A DNA stretch of 64,000 nucleotides, taken from assembly GCA_021432605.1 (NCBI GenBank), contig MU271157.1, positions 1 through 64,000 on the forward strand, written 5' to 3'. The position numbers were made by a program, and so were the translations under genes. This document shows, piece after piece, positions 33,862 to 47,963 of the stretch. Position 1 is the first letter of the stretch. Every line of letters starts with the position of its first letter. The notes under the pieces are model-generated. The model saw only the letters and a list, made by a program, of their open reading frames with translations. It ran no database searches and was not told the origin of the DNA. Source of the stretch: Coniochaeta sp. PMI_546. Taxonomy: Eukaryota; Ascomycota; Sordariomycetes; Coniochaetales; Coniochaetaceae.

Positions 33862-34809
33862 ATGGCCTCCAACCCTCCCGCCAAGTGCTGCACCATCGGT
33901 GTCAAGCATGAGTACGTACCTTACACTTACCTCGCATTCCTTAGATCTAAACCTCCTATAACAAGGGATCGCTGACCACCGTCTCCCCCAGAGGCCAACC
34001 CAGCGGCAAGTCCGTCAAGGTCGGCAGCCACGACGCCTACCTCGCCACCCCGCCCGAGGGCAAGGCGCACAAGGACACCGCCATCCTCTACCTGCCCGAC
34101 GTGCTCGGCATCTGGCAGAACTCCCAGCTGATCGCCGACCAGCTCGCCGCCAACGGCTACCTGACCCTCGTGCCGGACCTCTTCAACGGCGACCCCATCC
34201 CCCTCGGCGGCCTCGGCGGCAAGGACATCATGACCTGGATCAAGGAGGGCTCCGACGGCAAGCACCCCCACACCAAGGAAACCGTCGACCCCATCGTCGA
34301 GGAGTCCATCAAGGCTCTCAAGGAGCAGTACGGCGTCAAGAAGATTGGTGCAGTCGGCTACTGCTTCGGCGCAAAGGTAACCTAGCCTAGCCACCCCAAA
34401 CTCCCCCCCAATTCCCCGTCCTTGGCTCTTCGACAACAAAGTCTGTTGTTCCCAATGCTAAACATCCGCGTCTTTCTCGTCTGCGCAGTACGTCATCCGC
34501 CACTACAAGGACGGCATCAACGTCGGCTTCGTCGCCCACCCGTCCTTCGTCGAGGAGGACGAGCTGGCCGCCATCACCGGCCCCCTCTCCATCGCCGCCG
34601 CCGAGACCGACCAGATCTTCCCGGCCGAGAAGCGCCACAAGTCCGAGGAGATCCTCCGCAAGACCGGCCACCCCTACCAGATCAACCTCTTCTCCGGCGT
34701 CACCCACGGCTTCGCCGTCCGCTGCGACCTCTCCGACCGGGTCCAGAAGTGGTCCAAGGAGCAGGCCTTCAACCAGGCCGTCGCCTGGTTCGACCAGCAC
34801 TTGGCGTGA
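33862..34809 (+). CDS. Dienelactone hydrolase family protein, 251 aa
   Basis: Three exons: 33862-33911, 33992-34376, 34489-34809, all with GT-AG borders and matching phases. The product starts MASNPPAKCC. It is an alpha/beta hydrolase of the DLH family: nucleophile Cys in GYCFGAK, split by no intron but followed at once by intron 2; acid Asp in AAETDQIF; catalytic His in GVTHGFAVR. Length fits the family (about 240-260). DLH enzymes open enol-lactones such as dienelactone in chlorocatechol breakdown, but most fungal members have other, unknown ester substrates. Cytosolic, no signal peptide. Codon use is very GC3-rich, suggesting good expression. Confidence 0.92.
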
Positions 34810-35533
34810 CTTCCTGAGGCCAGGTGTGCGGAGGCGGCGAGGATTTGAATGAATGGGAAATGGGGTTGTTTTGCTGTTAGCTAGCGCTTATTAGAGTCCA
34901 TAGATCCGGTGGTTAGGGACCGCTCGAGTAATGTGAATATGAATATCGCGAAGTGACATCAACACTGTCTCTTATGTGCATGTAACGTTGGAGAGGCCGT
35001 AGGGAAATCTAGCCATGCTGCCCGACATATCGTCTGGGTAGACAAGCCGTGTCCCCGACTTGTTGTTTTTACTTTGTGTGAGCCGCGGTGTGTAGTATAA
35101 ATGTGGCGTGAGGATGGATCACTCTTATACCAGCCCTGGGTAAGGTAAGACCTTTTGCAACAGTGCGAAAAGGAACTTGCGCCTCAGCTTTCAGCCGCTG
35201 ATCCGACACGACATGTGAATTCACTATCACACTCTAACACACTTGACGGTGTTAGAAACCGGTGATAGACCATTAAGACCGATGACAGACCCCTAAACAC
35301 CGATTCTAGGCCTGTGGCCGGCGTCTATCGGGCCTCGTCAGATGGTTGCATCTTACACACTGCACGAACTACACGACTTACTGCGCCGCGAAGTCCGACC
35401 GACTAGGCGATTAGGATTCGGTAGACTACCTTAACGCCGTCCGCTGCTACCTGGTAGCCAGAAATCAAGAACTCCATACCCCCTTGCCAGCGCCCGTGGT
35501 ATCTCGGAATAGTAGTATACATCCCTAGCCGTA
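34810..35533. other. Intergenic between converging genes
   Basis: No gene seen. Holds the 3' ends of the DLH (+) and mannosidase (-) transcripts. Confidence 0.4.
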
Positions 35534-37401
<1,868 letters not shown>

Positions 37402-37710
37402 CGGGAGACTACCCCACACGGGCGGATAGGTGGGTTTGTAGGGGTGGGAGACCACTGATACAAGACTGGAGATAGAATGGCCATTCCCAGCTTCACGTTG
37501 GTGGTAATGTGTCCATTTCTATGGTAGTTTTCTAGTCGATGTGACCAACAAGAAACTGACACCTGACGTTGAAAAAGAAAGAACAATTGGGATGGCCCGG
37601 CTAATTGAATACGAAGTATGAAAGGAAAGGACCGAGTTAACAAAGCAAACAATGTACTGCATGTCATCATCAGTACAGTCCGGCAAAATAAAAAAGGATA
37701 AAAAAATCAC

Positions 37711-37791
37711 CGACAAAGGCAGGATTTGAACCTACGCGGCCGAAGCCATATGATTTCTAGTCATACCCATTAACCACTCTGGCACTTTGCC
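37711..37791 (-). tRNA. tRNA-Ser (anticodon AGA)
   Basis: Read on the minus strand, the 81-nt sequence begins GGCAAAG and ends CTTTGTC plus a discriminator G, giving a 7-bp acceptor stem with one G-U pair. The D arm contains AGAGTGGTTAA, the anticodon stem TATGA/TCATA is perfect with the loop CTAGAAA (anticodon AGA), a long variable arm (TGGCTTCGGCC) marks class II tRNA, and the T loop is TTCAAAT. No intron. It closely resembles yeast tRNA-Ser(AGA). Confidence 0.93.
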
Positions 37792-38253
37792 TGATGGTGA
37801 CAGAAGGCACAGGAGCTATTACCCAATAAGTAGTCACTGGTGGGGTAATTTTTCTTGTGCTCAAGCGAAGCGACCCACAGCTATTTAGCAGCTAGCATAC
37901 CTTAGCACTCCCGGCCTACCACAAAATAACTCCCAATCGTCTCATGCTTCGAAGAAACACCCAAATCCTACCAATCTCCTGTGCTCATATCTCGATACTC
38001 ATGGTATCACAAGAACGCCTGGAGACCACACCATCCAATGCTGTAGGCCTTGGCATCCCGCTTGAGCATTATGGCCAGTGGGGTGGTCCCTTGCAGCAAT
38101 GTGAGGCGGTGGGCAGCGATCGGCTGCTGCAGCCTGGAGAGAGTCTAGCGCACTGCCAGGGGGGTTCTTCCACCAGAACCATTTCCAGCTCTCTCCCAAC
38201 GTAGATACTATACAGTAGAGGCTTGCTACACTCACTGAAATGCCGCTGCGGCA

Positions 38254-39797
38254 ATGGAAGCCTTCCTGCGCGCTCTCGAAAATGATTTCTCGGCATATTA
38301 CTTCCCAGAAGACGCGGACGTCCCGGACGCGTTCGATGTCGTCGAGAGCACCGCCCAGGGACCTCTCGTCAGCAAATCTATCAAATTGCACGACCTTATC
38401 GACTGGGCCAACGATCGTGAAGGCCGTGAAACAGCAGATGCTCCAGTTCCAAAGTTCAAGATGGTTCAGATCACCACGGATGAGAGCCACCAGCAGCATA
38501 CCCCGCTGCTCTCGGCATCATCGTGGCATGCTCTCTTTGACGCCTTCCATATCGGAACCTGGCTCAAGGACACTGCCTACCACATGGAGCGGGGGTTCTT
38601 CCAACCTCCGAGAGACGGCATGGACGATATATGGACATTCATGCTGAACGTCGGCCGCGGGTCCGTCATCTGGTCGCACTCCGCCACCACGGACTGTACC
38701 AGAGCAATCTTTCTCGGCCATTTCCCGAACGGGGCAAACTTCCGCGAGCGACTGGTCTGGTACGGCGCTTCTGCTGCCCATCCTCTGTTTCCTGGCTTCG
38801 TTCATGCCGCCCATTGTTTCTTCGGATGCCTTGGTTCTCTGGGAGATCAAGTCATCGCTCTCGAGATCCTCGAGGCTACCACCGGGTATCGACCCACGGG
38901 GCTCTTTTTCGTACCAAGGACTGATAACGGGGAGGGTCACAGAGATCTAAGCCAACTGTCGAAGGATGTCGCGGCCATCAGCAACATGATCAGTTATCTG
39001 TGGTTGGATCTTAGCATATTAGAGCAAGTCCTTGAGTTGCTTGTGGACTACTCCTCCCACCCTCTGGCCACACAGCCGGCTGTGTGGAAGGACGTTGCCG
39101 ACCTCGCGTGGTGTATCCTGCGCAAGGTCGAGAGCGAGAAACGGTACCACGTCGTGACCACGAAGCGCGTGGAAAACCAAATGACTATTGTAAGTGGGAC
39201 GCTCAAGGGACCAGGGGCAGCAGATGGTCACAATCTCATTCCCCAGTTCACCATCCTAACAACATTACGTCGCAGATATTCAACCTCATCGCCCGGGAGG
39301 ACACAGCGGCAACCATCAGACTAGCCGAGGCCGCGAAACGCGACAGCTCGTCGATGAAGACTCTCGCCGTCATGACCATGGCGTTCCTGCCCGCCACGTT
39401 CTTGGCGACCGTGTTCGCCATGCCGAGCCTGACCGTGGATCAGCCCCCTGGATTCAACGTCTACCTCGCTGTCTCGATTCCGATGACTGTTGCCATCATG
39501 CTCGGCTGGGCTGCCATCACGCAACGCGAGGTCATCCGAGACTCATTGCGAGATGTGAGGCGGCGAAGGAAGGAATTTATCAGGCCCGCCAGTCCCAGGG
39601 CGGACGTCGAAAAGGTGTCGATGGAGGCGCATCCACAGAGAACTTTCACTCGTATGGACCAAGAATTCTCTAGAAGCTTTACAGGGGGCCGCCTGCGGTC
39701 ACAAGGAAGCTTTACTGGAAGCCACGGCCAGCCGCAAAGGACTTTTACCGAAGGCGGTCAAACACCGCAGGGAAATATCACGGGAAATCGTCCTTGA
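38254..39797 (+). CDS. CorA-like membrane protein without GMN motif, 485 aa
   Basis: Exon 1 38254-39189 and exon 2 39276-39797; intron 39190-39275 (ATT|gtaagt to cgcag|ATA, phase 0). The product starts MEAFLRALENDFSAYYFPED and has a large soluble N-terminal domain. Exon 2 has IFNLIAREDTAATIRLAEAA and then two predicted membrane helices (MKTLAVMTMAFLPATFLATV and VYLAVSIPMTVAIMLGWAAI), the end pattern of fungal CorA-like (Mg2+ transporter-like) proteins. At the GMN position the sequence reads AMPSL, so ordinary Mg2+ selectivity is doubtful. The C-terminal 70 residues repeat RTFT/SFTGG motifs and should be cytosolic. Confidence 0.8.
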
Positions 39798-39971
39798 TGC
39801 ATCTCCACGATCGACATAAGCTGCAGTTGATGTGTTCCAATTAAGGATATCCAAATTCCAACAATTACTCATATGTCTATCTGGTTCACATGTGATCGCC
39901 CTACAGTTCTCGCCCACCTGAACACCACGCAAGCCCGTTACCAATCAAACCTTAACCCCAAGAAGAAAGAA

Positions 39972-40640
39972 TCAGACCGCATCAGACCTCTGGCCGCGAC
40001 GAACACGGACCATCTCCACAGCAGCCATAACACTGATAGAAAGGTGCAAAACCCTGCCGGCACGTCTTGTTAGCAAAGCACTGGTACCACACTACGACGA
40101 TTCTTGCATGAGGAAGAGTACTCACACAACAGCAAACATGCTAAACAAAATCAACCAAGCAACCCCCATCGTCCCCGCCCCGGCCCCCTCCCTCGTGCCC
40201 CGGATATCCCCCAGCGTGAACGCCACCAGGAAACCCCCGGCGACCGAGCAGCCGACCCCGATGGCGCCGTCGTGCAGCAGCCGCTGCAGCCTGGGGTACC
40301 TCCGGTCCTTCCACCTGACGACCAGGATGTCGATGGTGCTGGCGGACCAGGCGTTGATGGCCGGGCTGAGGATGGGCGACATCCACTCCGGGCGGTCCAC
40401 GACGCGGTTGGCCAGCACGGCGAGCACGATGAGGACGATTCCCAGGGCGGCCGAGACGGAGCGGGCGGTGAGGTAGACTGGTCTGATGGGGGTGGAGGGG
40501 GGGAAGTAGCTGCCGTACTTGATTGCCCTTTCGAGCTCGGAGGGACGGGAGGCTGGTTGAGTGTCGGAGGAGGCGAGGGAGATGGTGTCCTTCTCGAGAT
40601 CGAGAGGGGTGGTGGTGGTGGTCTTTGATGACTTGCACAT
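39972..40640 (-). CDS. Four-helix fungal membrane protein, 198 aa
   Basis: Exon 1 40640-40126 and exon 2 40053-39972; intron 40125-40054 (GT|gtgagt to cggcag|G, phase 2). An alternative acceptor 12 bp upstream would add four residues. The product starts MCKSSKTTTTTPLDLEKD and has hydrophobic segments near residues 63-80, 120-140, 153-168 and into exon 2. WKDRRYPRLQRLLHDGAIG and AGGFLVAFTLGDIRGT lie between them. It belongs to a type of small fungal membrane protein seen widely but with no known role. Its converging neighbour is the CorA-like gene, with a gap of 174 bp. Confidence 0.65.
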
Positions 40641-41499
40641 TGTGACGGTTTTGCTGGGTTGTTCAAAAGTATCAATGTGTGTGTGTGTGTGAGCAAGACG
40701 AGACTTTGACTCTTGGCTCAGAAGGCCTTCGGGATGGTGTTTTGACTCAATGGGGTGAACAGAGGTTGATCGACAACGGTCCGCGATTCAAGTCATTTAT
40801 GTCCTCTCGGCGTCGACAATTGACGGTAGAGGTAGGTAGGGCTGAGCCAGAATCGTATTCCTCGCGTTTTCATCCCCCCGGTCTGTCCCAGCAGCTGCGC
40901 CGTCATGGTCGGCTGTGGATCAAGCCGGTTAGTCGGTATGCAGCCAATCAGTGGTCGGGAACGGGCACCGAGAGCCCACCATGGACTGATAGAGCGCCCA
41001 ATGAGCGGACGACCTTTCCCACCCCTCACTGCCTTTTACAGCCTTCGGTCGAGCAGAAGAATGCCTGACGTCTGCCTTGTATCTACTGGTCTCTGTTGTT
41101 ACACAACCTTGACGGCGGTGCTGGCCAGGTTCGGTGCCGAGTTTCCGATTTAGGAGCCCCAGGCTGCCAGGTGCGTAGCAGCATCCAATTGACAGGCTAT
41201 GACTATCTTCCCTTACCTAAGGTAGTAGGTAGATTAGGAAGGGTAGGCTTGTATAGCTGTGCCTCAACACTGGTTTGATGCCTCAGCAAACTACCAGCCA
41301 AATCATTGGAAGGACTCTGCTACCATAGATGCCGTTTGTCATGCGAACAGTTGGATTCTGCTGGTCAAGCTGTCGGGCAGATTTGAAGGTGTAAATCCCA
41401 CACGGTGAGCGCGCAACGACGTAATAACAGCCAGTCTGCTCAGGAACCAAGGCACAGTTCCGATTGGAACCTCCTCGTCTTCGATGAGATTCTGGTTGA
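40641..41499. other. Intergenic, no gene recognised
   Basis: Begins with a GT microsatellite (about 40676-40691). Short frames only. No supported gene. Confidence 0.35.
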
Positions 41500-43682
41500 T
41501 TAACTAGTAAAAGCATCCTTCTCCAGCCGATACCTCGCTATCCTGCGATAGATTCGGTGCCGGAAAGCGTACAGCACAGTGAGAAGAAGCAGGCTGAAGG
41601 AGACACTCCCGCAGACCTTCCAGAAGTCTCCCTCCGTCCGATCTGTCCCTTGTATGCCCTGCAGATTCATCCCAAAGTATGAGGTGAAGAAGGAAAGGGG
41701 AAGAAAGACGATCGTGACGGCCGTGAAGACGAATATGGCCTTGTTCTGCGTGTCTGCTATAATGGCCAGCTCGTTCTGTTCGATAGATCGCAATTGGAAA
41801 AGCTGGACACGGGAATGTCAGAATCAGCATCAAAGCCATCATTTAAAGGAGGAAAATCTGACCGTGTTCAGAGACTCCCGAAGGTCGGCGCCGAGACGTT
41901 TACATTGAGCACTAGACTCCTCCATCATGTGCTCTGCGAACGCGATCCTGTCGGAAGGAGTCTCCCCGTCGGCGTTGTCTGGAGGATTGTCCGGTACTCC
42001 ACTGCCCTGGAGTTCGGGGAAGGCGTCACAATCCTTCCGGAGGCGCCTGAAGAAGTCGAGTTTCTTGGAGAAGATCCCATCCAAGACAGTGAGCTCGTCG
42101 AGGCAGATCAGATACGCTCGCACTAAGTTGATGGTCTCATTGCGCTGCCAGCGGTCATATCTCCGCTCTTTCTATATAGGAGTCAGTTTGCCCAGACTAA
42201 GACAGACCACTCAAGCTGGGAGCTCATACCAGCTCGTGGACGATAGAATCGTAAGCGTCCATCAGCGACGGCACGCTGTAACCCTGGCGTATGTTGTGTG
42301 GTGTTACCGCGACCTCGGTGACCAGATAAACCAGAAACCATTCGACCGTTTTGCGGAACCAGGTTTGCGTTCCTGTCTCCGAGAACTCCAGAAATATCTG
42401 CGCTGTTGCAGATGCAAAGGTCTCATGGCACAGCTCTCCTCGTGACATGTCCAGATAATGGGGTAGGTTCGTGTTAAGATAATCCACGCCAGCGGCTGGT
42501 GACATGGTCAGAAGAAATCCTACACACGGGTAAGCAACTTGCCAGTATTTTGCGAGACACAGAGCATGGTGTACCGTCAGCCCGATGGAAGCACCGAAAC
42601 GGGTTCCTGGCGATATGTGCGTCCTTGAAAAAGGCATGCCGCGTCAGGGACTGCGTAGTCTTCTCGAGCTTGGTTGATCGAATGCCCTCGGACGGACCGT
42701 TCATGTTGAGGTAACTCCCCTCGGCGATCTGCCACGGCAGGTCCGCCTTAGCTAGCTCCCAGAAGTCTACGCCTTGCCCGACATACTGCGCCCGCCACGT
42801 CACGTCCTTCTTCAACTTGTCGCTGTTATTCCCTGCGAACACCCCTCGGTCGAGTACGTTGCTGATTTTCCTGTCGTCTTTCAGAATGCGTAGGAGGTCT
42901 CTAGAATCCTGAATGGACTTGGTGCTTCGTAGATCAAACGTTTCGACCTCCAGATAGGGCCAGCCTGCCCGACCACTGCGGGTGAACGGACGGCCCATGA
43001 CTTTCGACCCAGTGTGGAAGAACAGGGCTTCAACGGACTGGTGCCTCTGGTTAGCGGACGCTCCTCAAGACGACCAGCGAGAGGCTATATACTCACAGAG
43101 TGCAGAAGACCGACACCAAGGGGAGCATGTCTAAAGAAAGTTGTCAGTGAACCATACGATGACGGTGTAACGCGCAGTGTCCTACATCCAACGAACAGTA
43201 GACCAAGAAGGCTTCGACTGGAACTCTGCTATATGTTAGTAGCCGTACGACTCGAACGCTTCATCCTGGCTTTAGCACCCACCTAGTTCGATATCTCCCA
43301 GCCGCACTTCTCTACGCTGAGCTCGACCGTCACCAAAGTCGCACACTGTCACAAGAATGTCGAATCGAGGAGGGAAGAAGTGATTAATGGAGTCGTGCAG
43401 CGCCTCTTCGGGAGGCTTGCTCGGACTGGAGTCCATGGGGAGGATGTGGCGCAGAAGCCTGCCAAGCATACTGCTCTCGCGGTATCGTGCCCATCTCCGC
43501 AGCTGTTTGACTGTCTCCGCATGCCTTTGCAGAGCAAGACGGCGCTCCTGCAGTTCCGCATCATTGATCTCTGGTGGTGAGTTCCGGCTGTAGTCTCCAA
43601 GGATCCTCGTCGTGCTGGCGGGAATGTATGGATGTGACTTGGCTGAGAGCTCGAACGTCTCGACCCTTGTAGGATGCTTCAT
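41500..43682 (-). CDS. CorA-like ion transporter-type protein, 613 aa, seven exons
   Basis: Exons on the minus strand: 43682-43283, 43228-43186, 43130-43097, 43037-42575, 42519-42230, 42171-41863 and 41802-41500. All have GT-AG borders and agreeing phases. Tiny exons 2 and 3 (43 and 34 bp) are supported because they rebuild the segment KPSWSTVRWIHAPLGVGLLHS. The N-terminal half is soluble, with a long helical region later (FSKKLDFFRRLRKDCDAF). The last exon has LFQLRSIEQNELAIIADTQN, then two membrane helices around SYFGMNLQ. That contains the GMN signature of CorA/Mrs2 channels, so cation transport is possible. It faces the other CorA-like gene 1.7 kb away; the two are not close copies. Confidence 0.85.
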
Positions 43683-44423
43683 TTTCCACGACTGAGCCGA
43701 ATGCGGCGCCAGAGCTTCTGTCTGCTATTGTCGAAAGTTACACTTTTGGCGCAAGGGAAGCTTGCAGTGCAGTGGTGAGCCAGCATCAGAGTCGCATTCG
43801 CAAACCGCGATGGCAGGACAAGAGAGTGTCCCACGGGCAGGCCCGTTGGCCACGGAGGTTATAACCCATCGCATCAAGCAGGGTCTCAGTTGCAGCGGCA
43901 ATCCGCTTGGAACGTTGGCTCCGTTAGCCTTCAAGTGTGCCAGACACTTCCCCTTGGTAAGAGCCAGGGTCACTGTATCAGATCAAACCAACGGGCTGGA
44001 AACCTGGATTTCGACCCGTTCCTATTGGTCATCAGCTCGGTTGTGTAATCGTGGCTGCACGGGAGGGCGCGTAGTTCCAACCGCTGCGAAATGCAATTGC
44101 ACAGGCAAATTCACAACTATCACACCCATAGCTGATACCAAGGACTAGAACCGATACCTGCAGGCCCCTGCGTTAGCGAAAATTTTAGATGTGAATGTTG
44201 AGCTGCCCAAAAGCGCTGCAAGGCTTCGCAGACGACCTGGCGGCAAAGTATCGCCAGCGTGCCCGTGGCGCTGGAACCGGGCGACGATTGCCTGATATCA
44301 TAGCGGCGCTGCAAGATACGCTACACGTGAAGGGCCAAACGGACAGACATGTTGTTATCGAGCCCTTACTTACACAGCGCAGTTCTGTCAATTGAGTGAA
44401 TCGAGTTGGGTCGTCGGGTGAGC
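43683..44423. other. Intergenic, no gene recognised
   Basis: A 128-codon frame (43762-44148, +) has no recognisable features. The region likely holds the promoter of the seven-exon gene. Confidence 0.3.
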
Positions 44424-45136
44424 TTAGATGCCGGCGCCTGTCGCGACTCCAGGCTCTTTACCGCTCTCCGGGATCCTTAACATTTCTGTCATCCTCTCAA
44501 CGCCGGTCAATCCGTATTTTGACAGGTCAAACTCAACGCTGTCCAGCTCCTGGAATCCATAGTGACTGTAGAGTCGTCGCCCTTGTTCGGACGCCTGGAG
44601 ATAACACGGGAGCCCTGTCGACTCGGACAGCTCGATCCCCCACTTCACAATGAGACTTCCGGCACCTTGTCTCCTGTATTGACTGCCTGTGACTAGAAGC
44701 GCCAGAACTAAATTCGGTAAGCATATGAGCCTCAAGACCAATAGCTCAACTCACGTATATGCGGTCGCTTTCCCATCTCGCCATTGCGCGTGCAAAAATA
44801 GTCATGTGCAGCCTCCCGCAACAGCCCATAGTGGTCGACCTCCTTATCGGCCTGGTCCATCGGTTTGCGCAGCTTCTCGAGATCAGGCCGACCGTCAGGA
44901 TAAACCTCCCACTTCCCATACGCCATGACTTCAGTCTCGTTCTCAGGGTCGACGACCTTCAGATGATGCACGAAAGGCCGGTTGTCGAGGTCGTTGCGCA
45001 CCGAAGCTTCTGATTCTTGGACGTATCCCGGGTATGGTGGTGGTCTTCCAATGACAAGACTGCCCAGACTGGCCACGCGGAGGGCGACGCACTGAGCCAC
45101 GTCTGCGTGTTCCACTGGCCGGACAACGAGGGGCAT
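44424..45136 (-). CDS. GNAT-family N-acetyltransferase, 221 aa
   Basis: Exon 1 45136-44755 and exon 2 44707-44424; intron 44754-44708 (C|gtgagt to tttag|TT, phase 1, 47 bp). The product starts MPLVVRPVEHADVAQCVALR; an in-frame Met 19 codons upstream (45193, MKFQTCAAAL) is less likely since the family usually begins right before RPV. After the splice, LLALLVTGSQYRRQGAGSLI gives the acetyl-CoA loop (QYRRQGAG), then EQGRRLYSHYGFQELDS, the usual GNAT end. It acetylates a small molecule or protein amine; the substrate is unknown. Confidence 0.85.
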
Positions 45137-45193
45137 CTTGCAAACTGGGAGCTGGAAGAGAGGGAGAGCTGCTGCGCAGGTCTGAAATTTCAT

Positions 45194-45935
45194 GTTATCA
45201 TATATGGCAGGAATCCGCGCTGCTGAGCAAAGGGAAGGTGCGTGCCGCGATGAGAGAGTGAAGAATCGACGGGAGAATGATAATATGATGGGGAGCGTAA
45301 GGTACCTAAGGTACAACAATACAGGGGGAGCCATCGCTAAACGAATCACTTTTGGGCACTTTTGGCCAGAGTGGGGCAGCACCCCAGACGGAGCCAGGCA
45401 CCCCTCCCGCGTCACACAACTGGTCACCCTTTCTGGGGCAAGTCTTTTGCTTACCTGGTCCTCAATGACAGAGGCGACAATTCTCAGCTTCCAAACAGTT
45501 CATATATGTGGCCTCGTGGTGATCAGTCCAACAGATGGTCATACAGGCACGGATTGATGACAAGTGGCGCTGCAGATAGCATACACCGCTCTAAGCTTCC
45601 ACTACAGACACGGGCAGCTAAGGAGCATCCATGGTGTGTATCAGTTCATGAAATTCACTGAGATTGAACGCTGTTTGTGCATGTACAAAGTCGTAGGGTC
45701 AATTTTCGATTCTCCTACCCAACATACCTCTACCTTAATAAAATGTGAGGTGTACAACTCTCACCACTTTGCTAACGCTCGCGAGATCCATATGCAAAGT
45801 TGGAGCCAATGCAGCAGCTGCCCAAGACCGAGCACACAGAGAGCTCTAGACTTATTGCCAGGCACATGTTGTTGCGTCCGGTGCTCGACAACACGGCCAT
45901 TGTCTCGCTTGGAAACGCCGTGATTGACCACAGCC
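45194..45935. other. Intergenic, no gene recognised
   Basis: No supported gene or RNA. Contains the upstream region of the GNAT gene and the 3' flank of the secreted-protein gene. Confidence 0.35.
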
Positions 45936-46307
45936 CTAGTCCTGGATAAAGCACCTCCCCTTCCCCGTCCCGCAATCGTCCGCATGCCCGTAATCGCAGC
46001 AGTCCCCGCTGGGGCTGCACTCGAAGATGTGCGTATTGACGCGCTTCTTGGTGATGACCCAGTCGCCGTTGTCGGTCCAGACGCACCCGCCGCAGGAGTG
46101 GAACTGGTACCCGCGGCTGTTGCACTTGCAGCCGTTGTAGGTGCACTTGCGCTTCTGCAGCAGGCTGGCGACCGAGTTGTCGCTTGTGGGCGCCCTCGCC
46201 TCGACGGCCGCGGTGCCGGCGTCCTCGGCCAGCTCGAACTGGGCTAGTTCTTCGGCCGCGTAGGCGAAGCCTAGCATGAGGAGGACGAGGGGGGTGATGA
46301 AGCGCAT
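45936..46307 (-). CDS. Small secreted cysteine-rich protein, 123 aa
   Basis: Single exon. The signal peptide is MRFITPLVLLMLGFAYA, followed by an acidic pro-region and a dibasic Kex2-type site (LLQKR, about residue 53). The mature part of about 70 residues has ten Cys: KCTYNGCKCN, HSCGGCVW, FECSPSGDCCDYGH, DDCG and GRCF. The even Cys number and compact size suggest a disulfide-stapled extracellular protein, such as an effector or antimicrobial-type peptide. I do not recognise a named family. Confidence 0.75.
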   Translation of the reverse strand: MRFITPLVLLMLGFAYAAEELAQFELAEDAGTAAVEARAPTSDNSVASLLQKRKCTYNGCKCNSRGYQFHSCGGCVWTDNGDWVITKKRVNTHIFECSPSGDCCDYGHADDCGTGKGRCFIQD

Positions 46308-47963
46308 GTTGGTGGTTTCAACTGGGGGACATCAGAATCAGTAAATAAGGTCTTGTAGAGGTTTTCACAATGGATAGGCTTACTCGATGCCTAGCTGACT
46401 GCAACTGCTTTCTAATGTCTGACCGGAGGTCTGAGGCGCTTGCTGCTGTCAAGACCAAGTCTAAAATCTAGCAAAACGACGGCAGCCTACCTACACTTTA
46501 TAGTTCGTGTTGGCGCCCGACAGATTGCCTCCACCACCGCGACCTTGTCGCCCAGACTAGACTGCCGTCTCCCATCCGTTCCATCGGCGAGCCTCACTGA
46601 CATCAAAGCAAGCAAACAGGACGGCACAATCGCCTGTCCGTCTGACAGTCAGGGTGACGTCCGGCATCGCGAGAATCATGAAACAGTATTCTATTCTAGG
46701 AATTCTGTGCAGTAACGAGACGGGGTGATATTACAGGCGAATATCCATATGGCGCATCTCAGCTTAAGCGGGCGGGGGTTTAATATGCCATCACCCAACC
46801 AGCGCCTCGGCCTGTGGTTGCGGTTAGCGGTTCCTGGGTGGCAATGCCCGGGTACAGCAGCTTCAGCTTTATACAGATTATATAAGTTGTATATAGTGAA
46901 GCAGCGCCTTACGGCTCCCGACTGGCCGGGCCCTAATTGCCAAGAGCAACCCTAATCAACATTAGCCTGTCTCTGAACAAAGGGTTAGTCAAACCTTTGC
47001 TTCTATTTGTTGTCCAGTCGCGGTAAGCCGCATTGGATCATTGCACCGAGTCCCGGCACGCTGAGCAGATCGAAGGTCTTGGACCGTCGGAGGGAGAATA
47101 CTGCCGAGGAGTATCTGGCCATGGGAGTAGCAGATAATACGTAGCACCAGTCTCAGGTACCTGCTAACTAATTAGTGTGCACATAGCGCCCTCTTTTCGT
47201 TTGCAGTCTACGCAGAACGAGCAGTCCGAGCTATGTATACAACGTAACATCAACTTGTCATGTGTATCAGGTATTTTTGACGTATACCAGCTTCTCCACG
47301 TGTGGACGTCTACACAGGTACTCAACCGTCTTCTTCATCACCGCGACGGCGTCTCTAAACATAACCTAATCAAACGATTGGAAAGCGACTCAATATTACC
47401 TTGTGCAGCAGCACGAAATATATATCGAGAGAGGCACAAGAAGTTACACAAAGCCAACCGGTCTCTAGAAAGATGACCGATAGTCTTAGGAGGAAAGAAG
47501 AAGAACACAAAGACAATTTCGAAGGCCAGTCTTCAGCAGTACGATGTGCAACAGCTCTCTCAGGTGAATTTTAATCCTGCGCCTTGCGAGTGCGCCGTGC
47601 CAAAGGGGAAATGAGAGCATAACTGGGGATGTCTGATGAGACAGACTCGAGAGTGGCTGTGATATTAATATAGTAGGATGACATCATCAGGGAGAAAATC
47701 TACTGGTCATGATAGAGACGAATTGTAGGTTATAGAAGAGGAAGCTTTGAGCCAAGGACATCGTTAGTAAATCTTGACATCGCCAGCTGTGTCGGTGTAG
47801 GAGACCTTAAGAGAACGGCAGGATTTGTTTAGGATTAATACCGTTGTAGTGGGAAAATAAACAACTTTCCCGGTACATGTAGAGGCTGAGTTACAGAGTT
47901 ATATGAAGTCAAGAGCGCAGCAGCTCGATTACACGCTTGTATCACTCAAGCCCCTACATCTCT
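46308..47963. other. Intergenic, 1.7 kb without a supported gene
   Basis: Frames are short and none resembles a protein. Composition is normal with an AT-rich end near 47640-47900. No RNA gene was found by eye. Confidence 0.4.

Noticed and set aside
34387-34800. 137-codon minus-strand frame
   Set aside because: Shadow of the last exon of the dienelactone hydrolase gene caused by high GC3.
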